From Burkholderiales bacterium (lineage in GTDB: Bacteria > Pseudomonadota > Gammaproteobacteria > Burkholderiales > Thiobacteraceae): 39,484 nucleotides of DNA. The notes beneath the pieces are model-generated. The model was not told the origin of the DNA, ran no database searches, and worked only from the letters and a program-made list of their open reading frames with translations. The translations under genes and the position numbers were made by a program. Below are positions 33,456 through 39,484 of this stretch, piece after piece; position 1 is the stretch's first letter; each line of letters starts with the position of its first letter. The stretch spans positions 1 through 39,484 of the forward strand of contig JADMJT010000003.1 in assembly GCA_018781585.1 (NCBI GenBank). The letters are read 5' to 3'.

Positions 33456-33754
33456 GCGGGGAATACCTTCTTAAAGGGTTTGACGCTGACTTGGGCATAT
33501 ATCCCCGCAGCGACATAAGGATCGGCCTCGGCCCAGGTTTTTGCAGCTTGCAGCGAGGAAAATTCGGCCACGATCAAGCTGCCGGTAAAACCCGCCGGGC
33601 CAGGATCGATGCTGTCAATCGCGGGAAAGGGGCCGGCGAGTAATAGTCGGCCTTCGTCTTGCAATTGTTTGAGCCGCTCCAGATGCGCGGGGCGCACAGA
33701 GAGGCGCCGTTCCAGGCTATCCGCTATATCTTCCCCCACGATGGCGTAAAGCAT
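33452..33754 (-). CDS. yciI: YciI family protein
   Basis: 100 residues with the dimeric alpha+beta barrel fold. Starts [20 protein letters not shown] with the conserved His of [11 protein letters not shown] and an Asp in PAIDSIDPG. YciI-like proteins resemble muconolactone isomerase-type domains; some have hydrolase or dehydrochlorinase activity, but the true role is not known. It overlaps bolA and yciB by a few bases, so it is translated as part of the same operon. Confidence 0.92.
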   Translation of the reverse strand: MLYAIVGEDIADSLERRLSVRPAHLERLKQLQDEGRLLLAGPFPAIDSIDPGPAGFTGSLIVAEFSSLQAAKTWAEADPYVAAGIYAQVSVKPFKKVFPA

Positions 33755-34362
33755 TAGGGGCTTTCTCCTTCTTCCATATGCTTGGAGAGCATCACGCCCT
33801 GCAGGACGATAAATACCAGCATCAGCCCCATGAAGCCGAACAACTTGAAATTCACCCAGGTGGATTCGGAGTAATTATAGGCCACATACAAATTGAGCAC
33901 GCCCATGCCGGAGAAGAACAGCGCCCAGCTTAGATTGAGCCGCCGCCACACCGGCGCGGGTAGTTTGACTTGGCCTTTCATCATCACGCTGATGAGATTC
34001 TTGTTAAACGCAAAATCAGAAACCAAGAGTGTCGCGGCAAACAGCCAATACAACACGGTGGGTTTCCATTTGATGAAAGTGGGATCATGCAGCCACAAGG
34101 TCGCGCCGCCGAACACGACGATCAGCCCCAGGCTGACCCAGAGCATGGCATCGACTTTGCCATGACGAAACCATACCCAGCCGATTTGTAGGAAAGTGGC
34201 GGCGATCGCAATGGCCGTCGCCATGAGAATCGGTATTTGCTTGATATCCGCGTGATAGCCGATCGCCACGGCCAGTGCATTGGCTTCCTCGGGATTGCTG
34301 CCCGCCAGCTTAAACGCGGCAAAAAAGAGAATGATGGGGAAGAGATCGAATAAAATTTTCAT
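33754..34362 (-). CDS. yciB: Inner membrane-spanning protein YciB (septation protein A family)
   Basis: 202 residues with five or six membrane segments. [20 protein letters not shown] is the usual start of the family, and [33 protein letters not shown] and [16 protein letters not shown] are characteristic. YciB (IspA/IspZ) takes part in cell-envelope maintenance and septation in Shigella and E. coli through contacts with envelope proteins. First gene of the yciB-yciI-bolA-parvulin operon. Confidence 0.95.
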   Translation of the reverse strand: MKILFDLFPIILFFAAFKLAGSNPEEANALAVAIGYHADIKQIPILMATAIAIAATFLQIGWVWFRHGKVDAMLWVSLGLIVVFGGATLWLHDPTFIKWKPTVLYWLFAATLLVSDFAFNKNLISVMMKGQVKLPAPVWRRLNLSWALFFSGMGVLNLYVAYNYSESTWVNFKLFGFMGLMLVFIVLQGVMLSKHMEEGESP

Positions 34363-34400
34363 AGTGTGTCTAACGTGAAACTCGCGCAGCGAGCCTAAGT

Positions 34401-34490
34401 CCCTCTCTCCCGCTTGCGGGAGAGAGTTGGGAGAGGGGGTAAACGGTCATGGAGGGTTTCCCAGTGTGGTTGACTATTGTCATGACCGTT
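34401..34490. repeat. Two hairpins between yciB and the next gene
   Basis: CTCTCTCCCGCTTGCGGGAG (34403-34424 region) is a strong hairpin followed by GAGAGTTGGGAGAGGGGG, of the kind seen as a dispersed repeat in proteobacteria. A second stem, AACGGTCATG (34442-34451) / CATGACCGTT (34481-34490), has a 29-nt loop and ends at the stop of the downstream minus-strand gene. The second could help end that transcript. Confidence 0.6.
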
Positions 34491-35205
34491 AGTGTCTGAC
34501 AGTCCAGCGCGTGAAATATTCTTGCATCAGGCTTTTGACGATCGGGCCATAGACGGGTTTATCCGATTGACGCAGCCCTTCTTCGAAGAAGGCGGGCGCA
34601 TCTTCTGGCAGATTGCGGCTCAGGGTGTCGAAGGCTTCATGCATCAACTGCGCATCTTGGGTACGGGTGGCAACAATGGCAAAATTGAAATTCAGCGCGC
34701 GCCAGGGCCGGCCGGGGTTGGTTTTATCCAGGTCTTGCTTGATCGCAGCCGCAGTATGTTCCAACACGAGTTGCATTGCGCGGTACAACACGCGCAGCGT
34801 TTCTTCGGATGCGGTGGTGTTGGCTTCAGAGGCGAAGCCATTGACGATGGTGTCTAGTGCGTGAATTTCGCCCTCATGCCGTACCACCCAAAGTGCTACG
34901 CCGACCGCGACTTTTTCCACGTCGGCTTTAGCTTGGCTCAATTCCAAGCGCTCGGCCCAAGTGGCGAGGTCGGCGGCGATATTCACGCCATGCTCGCCCA
35001 GTTCGCCCGGATCGTCGTAAGGCAGGGGGCCGTATTCGCCATTCTCTCGATCGAGCTTGTCGAAAACAAACAAAAGCTGAGATAGCGCCTCGACCAATTG
35101 GCCGGGGCTAACGTCGCTCGGCAGCATGCCGCGTTCGGTGAAGCGCGATTCGATCGCTTGCGCAGCACGGGTGAACAGGGTTTGGATTTCTTGCAGCTCG
35201 GTCAT
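34489..35205 (-). CDS. Conserved-looking helical protein of unknown function
   Basis: 238 residues; soluble, acidic, and largely alpha-helical, with no signal peptide or membrane segment. I do not recognise a named domain. Notable stretches are SPGQLVEALSQLLFVFDKLD, YGPLPYDDPGELGEHGVN, ATWAERLELSQAKADVEKVA and YGPIVKSLMQEYFTRW. Composition and codon use resemble the neighbours, so it looks like a resident gene. It is divergent from the PHP phosphatase gene, with 122 bp between them. Confidence 0.75.
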   Translation of the reverse strand: MTELQEIQTLFTRAAQAIESRFTERGMLPSDVSPGQLVEALSQLLFVFDKLDRENGEYGPLPYDDPGELGEHGVNIAADLATWAERLELSQAKADVEKVAVGVALWVVRHEGEIHALDTIVNGFASEANTTASEETLRVLYRAMQLVLEHTAAAIKQDLDKTNPGRPWRALNFNFAIVATRTQDAQLMHEAFDTLSRNLPEDAPAFFEEGLRQSDKPVYGPIVKSLMQEYFTRWTVRH

Positions 35206-35289
35206 GGGATCCGCTCGGCGAAAGCCAAGCAGGGTGCTTATGAAGCTGGCAAGTTTAACATGGGCAAAACAGACAGAATAGCGGCGTTT

Positions 35290-35298
35290 TGCTAGAAT
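35290..35298 (+). promoter_or_regulatory. Extended -10 promoter element before the PHP gene
   Basis: TGCTAGAAT matches TGnTATAAT with one change, 30 bp before the TTG start of the PHP phosphatase gene. It probably drives the PHP-yciO-M50-trpS operon. No clear -35 box is seen, as is common for extended -10 promoters. Confidence 0.4.
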
Positions 35299-35327
35299 TC
35301 CCTTTTATTAACCTGCTTTAACCCCGC

Positions 35328-36179
35328 TTGATCAAAGTTGACCTACACAGCCATTCCACTATTTCAGATGGTTTGATGACCCCACGCGAGTTGGTGCACC
35401 ATGCTGCCGCCCAAGGCGTGCAGGTACTTGCGCTGACCGACCACGATGACGTGGCGGGTATTCCGGAGGCGCGCGAAGCAGCGTTGCAAATCGGTATCAC
35501 CTTGATCGCGGGCACCGAAATTTCCGTCACTTGGCGCAACCGTACTCTGCATATCTTGGGTTTGCACCTTGATCCGGCGCATCCGGCGCTGCAACAAGGG
35601 TTGGCGCGGCTGCGCGCCTCTCGCGCCACCCGTGCGCAAAACATTGCTGACGAGTTATCCAAGGTAGGCATCCTGAACAGCTTGGAAGGCGCGCATAAAC
35701 ACGCGCCAGAAGGCATTATCAGCCGCACGCATTTCGCGCGGTTTTTAATCGAGCAGGGCCACGCAAAAGACATGAAGAGTGTATTCAAGCGCTATCTAGT
35801 CAAAGGCAAACCCGGCTACGTGCCGCATATTTGGGCTACGCTGGAAGAAGCCGTGAGTTGGATTATTGGCGCCGGCGGCATGCCGGTTATCGCGCATCCC
35901 GGTCGCTACGATTTGGGCAGCACCTTGATGAATGCCTTGTTTACCGAATTCAAATTACTCGGCGGCGCGGGCATTGAAGTCGTTTCGGGCAGCCACCACA
36001 TCGACAACTATGAACAGTTCACGCAGCTGGCCGAGAAATTCGGCTTGCGCGCTTCGCGCGGGTCGGACTATCACGGCCCCGGCCATAGCTATCGGGAGAT
36101 GGGCAAGTTGCCCGATTTACCCAGCCGCTGCCAACCGGTGTGGCAAGACTGGGAAGAGGTGCGCTCGCTCGCAGCATGA
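35328..36179 (+). CDS. PHP-domain phosphatase (RnnA/TrpH-like)
   Basis: 283 residues. Metal-ligand motifs of the PHP domain are present: VDLHSHSTISDG, LALTDHDDVAGI, GTEISVTW, the later VIAHPGRY and GSDYHGPGH. Close relatives are nucleoside 3',5'-bisphosphate phosphatases that also trim the 5' ends of short RNAs (RnnA, formerly YciV/TrpH). The start is a TTG at 35328, supported because the protein begins MIKVDLHSHST like its relatives. It leads an operon conserved with yciO, an M50 protease and trpS. Confidence 0.92.
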   Translation: MIKVDLHSHSTISDGLMTPRELVHHAAAQGVQVLALTDHDDVAGIPEAREAALQIGITLIAGTEISVTWRNRTLHILGLHLDPAHPALQQGLARLRASRATRAQNIADELSKVGILNSLEGAHKHAPEGIISRTHFARFLIEQGHAKDMKSVFKRYLVKGKPGYVPHIWATLEEAVSWIIGAGGMPVIAHPGRYDLGSTLMNALFTEFKLLGGAGIEVVSGSHHIDNYEQFTQLAEKFGLRASRGSDYHGPGHSYREMGKLPDLPSRCQPVWQDWEEVRSLAA

Positions 36180-36216
36180 TGGAGGGCAAGGTTTCGCCCC
36201 AATCGCTCTAAAATCT

Positions 36217-36846
36217 ATGGCGCAATATTTCACTATCCACCCCGAGAACCCTCAGCCGCGGCTGATTCGCCAAGCGGCCGAGATCATGCGCGCGGGCGGC
36301 GTGGTCGTGTATCCGACCGATTCCTGCTACGCATTCGGTTGCCACATTGGTGATAAGGACGCGGAGCAGCGCATTCGCGAGATTCGGCAAGTCGGCGTCG
36401 ATCATCATTTCACTTTGGTATGCCGGGATTTGTCAGAGATTGCGCACTACGCGCGCTTGGACAATCAGCAGTTTCGCTTGCTCAAATCCGCCACGCCCGG
36501 CAGCTATACCTTTGTTTTGGAAGCCACGCGCGAAGTGCCGCGCCGCTTGCAGCATCCCAAGCGCGCCACGATCGGGCTGCGCATTCCGCAGCACCCGGTG
36601 GCGCAGGCGCTGTTGGCCGAGTTGAACGAACCGATTTTAAGTTCGACGCTGATCCTGCCAGGCGACGAATTACCCTTGAACGACCCGGATGAAATACGCG
36701 AGCGCGTGGAGAAACACGTGGCGCTGATACTCGATGGCGGCGCGTGCGGCGTCGAGCCGACCACGGTGATCGACCTCACCGGCGAGATGCCGGTCGTGCT
36801 GCGCAAAGGCCGGGGCAGCCTAACGCCGTTTGGCTTGGAACACTGA
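36217..36846 (+). CDS. yciO: YciO/Sua5/YrdC family protein
   Basis: 209 residues. YrdC-fold protein: VVVYPTDSCYAFGCHIGDKD, FTLVCRDLSEIAHYARLDN, SATPGSYTFVLEATREVPRR, TIGLRIPQHPVAQALL and SSTLILPG. The KRxTxGxRxP-type motif follows the YciO variant (KRATIGLRIP). True threonylcarbamoyl-AMP synthase TsaC/Sua5 is related; YciO is a paralogue with weaker or different activity. The start is MAQYFTIHPENPQPR at 36217; earlier starts in this frame lie within the PHP gene. It begins 37 bp after that gene. Confidence 0.92.
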   Translation: MAQYFTIHPENPQPRLIRQAAEIMRAGGVVVYPTDSCYAFGCHIGDKDAEQRIREIRQVGVDHHFTLVCRDLSEIAHYARLDNQQFRLLKSATPGSYTFVLEATREVPRRLQHPKRATIGLRIPQHPVAQALLAELNEPILSSTLILPGDELPLNDPDEIRERVEKHVALILDGGACGVEPTTVIDLTGEMPVVLRKGRGSLTPFGLEH

Positions 36847-36862
36847 GGAATAGAGTGGCTTA

Positions 36863-37525
36863 ATGGATTTTTCAAATATCATCGTACAGATTTCAGTTCT
36901 CGTATTGCCGGTGTTGTTCGCCATTACCTTGCATGAAGCGGCGCACGGCTATGTGGCGAAACATTTCGGCGATCTCACCGCATATCAAGCGGGGCGGATC
37001 AGCTTGAATCCATTGCGCCACATCGATCCCATCGGCACCATTCTCGTGCCACTGGTGGTGTATTTCAGCACGGCCGCCGCCGGCCAGGGCTTTCTATTTG
37101 GCTGGGCCAAGCCGGTGCCCGTGAATTTCGCGCGGCTGCGTCATCCGAAAAAGGATATGTTATGGGTCGCCGCAGCGGGACCGGCGGCAAATCTACTGAT
37201 GGCCGTGATGTGGATTTGGATCGCGAATGGCGCGATGCAGACCGGCGGCGGGACGACGAGCACTTGGTTTTATGCCATGTCCCAGGCCGGTATTCTGATC
37301 AACGTCGTGCTGATGGTGCTGAATCTGTTTCCGCTGCCGCCGCTCGACGGGGGGCGCATCGCGGTCAGCCTGCTGCCTCATGCTTACGCTTATCGCTTTG
37401 CGCGCATCGAGCCCTACGGCATGATTATTCTGGTGCTATTGCTGATCAGCGGCGTGCTCGGCGTGTTATTGGGGCCATTCGTTTTCTATACCCGTGCCTT
37501 GTTATTATTTCTTTTTGGTTCTTAA
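36863..37525 (+). CDS. Site-2 protease family (M50) membrane metalloprotease
   Basis: 220 residues with about five or six membrane segments. Zinc site HEAAH at residues 24-28 in the first membrane helix, third ligand in LPPLDGGRI near residue 162. No PDZ domain. This short form is the common Rip-like homologue found next to trpS and scpA in many proteobacteria; the substrate is not known. It begins 16 bp after yciO and ends 12 bp before trpS, so all are in one operon. Confidence 0.93.
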   Translation: MDFSNIIVQISVLVLPVLFAITLHEAAHGYVAKHFGDLTAYQAGRISLNPLRHIDPIGTILVPLVVYFSTAAAGQGFLFGWAKPVPVNFARLRHPKKDMLWVAAAGPAANLLMAVMWIWIANGAMQTGGGTTSTWFYAMSQAGILINVVLMVLNLFPLPPLDGGRIAVSLLPHAYAYRFARIEPYGMIILVLLLISGVLGVLLGPFVFYTRALLLFLFGS

Positions 37526-37537
37526 GGAAAGTCCACT

Positions 37538-38740
37538 ATGTTCGTTGAACGCGTGCTATCCGGCATGCGCCCCACCGGTAGTCTGCATCTGGGCCACTAC
37601 CACGGGGTGCTCAAAAACTGGATTCAATTGCAGCACGAATACGAGTGCTTATTCTTCGTCGCCGACTGGCACGCGCTGACCACGCATTACGATAACCCGC
37701 ACATCATCGAACAAAGCGTGTGGGGCATGGTGATCGATTGGCTCGCCGCCGGTGTCGATCCGGCGCAAGCGACGTTATTTATCCAATCGCGCGTGCCGGA
37801 GCACGCCGAGCTGCATCTGCTGCTCTCCATGATGACGCCACTTGGGTGGCTGGAGCGTGTGCCGACATATAAGGATCAACAAGAAAAACTCACCGAAAAA
37901 GATCTTTCGACCTACGGTTTTCTCGGTTACCCCTTGCTGCAAAGCGCCGATATTTTGATCTATCGCGCGAACCAAGTGCCGGTGGGCGAAGATCAAGTGC
38001 CGCACATCGAATTCACGCGCGAAATCGCGCGCCGCTTCAATCATCTCTATGGGCGCGAGCCGGGGTTCGAGGAAAAGGCTTTGCTAGCCGTCAAAAAACT
38101 CGGTTCCAAAAAAGCCAAGCTGTACGATGAGCTGCGCAATCGCTATCAGGAACAAGGCGACAATGAGGCGTTGGCGTCCGCCCAAGCGCTGCTGCACGAA
38201 GCGCAGAATCTCTCCATGGGTGATCGGGAACGCCTCTTCGGCTACCTGGAAGGCGGCGGCAAAATGATCCTGGCCGAACCGCAAGCACTGCTTACCGCTG
38301 CCGCGAAAATGCCCGGCCTGGACGGCCAAAAAATGTCCAAGTCCTACCACAACACGATTGCCTTAAGAGAAGACACCGACAGCGTCGTGAAAAAAATCCG
38401 CACCATGCCCACCGACCCTGCACGCGTGCGCCGCACCGACGTTGGTGACCCGGCAAAATGCCCGGTGTGGCAATTCCATCTTGTGTATTCCGATCAAGCG
38501 ATTCAGGATTGGGTGGTGCAGGGCTGCAAGAGCGCGGGCATTGGTTGCCTGGAGTGCAAGCAGCCGGTGATCGACGCCGTGCTGGAAGAACAAAAGCCCA
38601 TGCACGAGCGCGCCCAACCCTATGAAGAAGACCCGACCTTGATCCGCAACCTCATCGCCGACGGCTGCGAAAAAGCGCGTGAGTTGGCGCAGGAGACATT
38701 GCGCGATGTGCGTGAGGCGATGGGGTTGAATTACAGTTAG
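37538..38740 (+). CDS. trpS: Tryptophanyl-tRNA synthetase
   Basis: 400 residues. Class I synthetase that charges tRNA-Trp. The first signature reads HLGH (His17-His20) in RPTGSLHLGHYHG and the second is KMSKS, near residue 268. It is longer than the 330-residue enteric enzyme because of an insert around 190-240 (LYDELRNRYQEQGDNEALAS), a form usual in betaproteobacteria. ATG at 37538 after AAGGAAAG. Usually scpA and scpB follow; here a small unknown gene and repeat DNA come next. Confidence 0.96.
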   Translation: MFVERVLSGMRPTGSLHLGHYHGVLKNWIQLQHEYECLFFVADWHALTTHYDNPHIIEQSVWGMVIDWLAAGVDPAQATLFIQSRVPEHAELHLLLSMMTPLGWLERVPTYKDQQEKLTEKDLSTYGFLGYPLLQSADILIYRANQVPVGEDQVPHIEFTREIARRFNHLYGREPGFEEKALLAVKKLGSKKAKLYDELRNRYQEQGDNEALASAQALLHEAQNLSMGDRERLFGYLEGGGKMILAEPQALLTAAAKMPGLDGQKMSKSYHNTIALREDTDSVVKKIRTMPTDPARVRRTDVGDPAKCPVWQFHLVYSDQAIQDWVVQGCKSAGIGCLECKQPVIDAVLEEQKPMHERAQPYEEDPTLIRNLIADGCEKARELAQETLRDVREAMGLNYS

Positions 38741-38749
38741 AAGCAGTAA

Positions 38750-38995
38750 ATGATCACCTATCCGGACGACACCGAAGTACAAGTGGGCGACTTCATATTG
38801 ATAGAGGGGGGCAGGACGCCAGGTACGGTGTATGAACTCATTGAAACGTCAGAACAAATGGAGCGGTGTCGTGTTGATGTGCCAGGCATCCTGGTAGATT
38901 CGATACCGGATGGTTTGGTATTTCTGCCGTCAGAAAGTTTCAGTGATGACCCCATCGCATTTGTTTCGCGCCCACATACTCATTCATCAAACTGA
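38750..38995 (+). CDS. Small unknown acidic protein
   Basis: 81 residues, starting MITYPDDTEVQVGDFILIEG. The pattern VGDFILIEGGRTPGTVYELI suggests a small beta-barrel of the SH3 type, as seen in many short uncharacterised or immunity-like proteins. No export signal. It starts 9 bp after trpS. The ribosome site is weak, and the short length makes this call less certain; composition is less GC-rich than the neighbours. Confidence 0.6.
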   Translation: MITYPDDTEVQVGDFILIEGGRTPGTVYELIETSEQMERCRVDVPGILVDSIPDGLVFLPSESFSDDPIAFVSRPHTHSSN

Positions 38996-39484
38996 CAGCC
39001 ACTGGCAAGCCGGTGTGTTCATTAAATTGAATTTTCTTTAATCAAATATTTTGTTTGTGCGCTAGGCGCGTTTTCTTTATGGCCGGTAATGCCCCGGCAG
39101 GGCAGTCCCTTTTTCTTGCTTATCCAAGAAAAAGGAACCAAAAAGAAGGACACCCCGGTTCGCCGGTCGCCCTGTTGGGCGACTTCCCTGCGTTGCTCGC
39201 CGAACCGGGCGGCTGCGGAACTCGCGCGATCCGCTGCGCGGCCACGCGCTCAGACAGGTCCTCGCCGAATTCCCCGGCCCGGCTGCGCTACTCGGCGGCT
39301 CGCAGGGGCCCCAAGGTCAACACCAGTGGCGCATCTCGGCTTTGTGATATTCAAAATAGCTCTCAATTGATGGATTGGAATCATGATCGAGTTTTATGGG
39401 CTTTGTTGGCTGTAATTGCCTGTTTTTACGTTAAATAATTATGCCGCTTTGGCTTGGGATATAATCTTGTAACATTTCAAGGGC
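38996..39484. repeat. Repeat-derived non-coding region with nested hairpins
   Basis: No convincing gene. 39062-39330 holds a chain of perfect hairpins: CCTTTTTCTTG/CAAGAAAAAGG (39108-39135, 6-nt loop), CCCGGTTCG (39154-39162)/CGAACCGGG (39201-39209), and inside it GTCGCCC/GGGCGAC (39166-39183). The following Arg/Pro-rich reading frames are like the spurious frames seen in many proteobacterial dispersed repeats. A TATAAT at 39460-39465 may belong to a gene beyond the window. Confidence 0.6.

Noticed and set aside
39055-39438. Arg/Pro-rich frames near the right end as genes
   Set aside because: They overlap one another and perfect hairpins, have no ribosome sites, and look like the spurious frames common in dispersed repeats.

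Overview
The window comes from a moderately GC-rich proteobacterial chromosome. Gene order and families point to a betaproteobacterium, most likely of the Nitrosomonadales/Gallionellales type. The evidence is the tsaB-rimI-udg operon, the yciB-yciI-bolA-parvulin block, the PHP phosphatase-yciO-M50 protease-trpS block, a stand-alone lplT and a 400-residue TrpRS. This is inference from gene content; there is no rRNA or other taxonomic marker here, and I saw no tRNA, CRISPR array, prophage or conventional IS element.

Layout. 1-2024 (minus): partial envZ-like kinase and ompR-like regulator, separated by 390 bp of repeats. 2214-3250: two secreted proteins, one with four EF-hands. 3503-5978: tsaB-rimI-udg, in which the udg gene is interrupted in frame by a complete REP-associated tyrosine transposase (RAYT) bracketed by REP hairpins. 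6014-7983: lemA and two TPM-domain proteins. 7994-10976 (minus): PAS histidine kinase and a REC-HDOD partner. 11153-12433 (minus): lplT. 12648-14018: rhlE, overlapping tail-to-tail with mlaA (13980-14990, minus). 15229-18104: a MerR-type metal sensor and a large PAS-GGDEF-EAL protein. 18166-19146: glucokinase, converging on moaA (minus). 20164-23096: mobB-moeA-moaD-moaE and a ModE-like HTH protein. 23202-25154: DUF302 protein, unknown membrane-anchored protein, TauE/SafE exporter. 25250-27025: nnr bifunctional NAD(P)HX repair enzyme and a small Cys-rich protein. 27119-32195: purL and cbpA. 32261-35205 (minus): parvulin, BolA, YciI, YciB, unknown. 35328-38995: PHP phosphatase, yciO, M50 protease, trpS, small unknown. 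39000 to the end is repeat-derived, apparently non-coding DNA.

The genes are mainly housekeeping: tRNA t6A synthesis, base-excision repair, molybdenum cofactor assembly, purine synthesis, envelope lipid transport and two-component signalling. The most unusual property is the density and variety of palindromic interspersed repeats, with at least six families. Several do not stay between genes. REP hairpins and a RAYT are translated inside UDG, another repeat is translated inside MlaA, and one family supplies the moaE C-terminus and stop codon and brackets the tauE gene. The RAYT-in-UDG gene is the strongest candidate for something not previously described: a 446-residue open frame with intact UDG and HUH-transposase motifs, in which the transposase part has no plausible start codon of its own.
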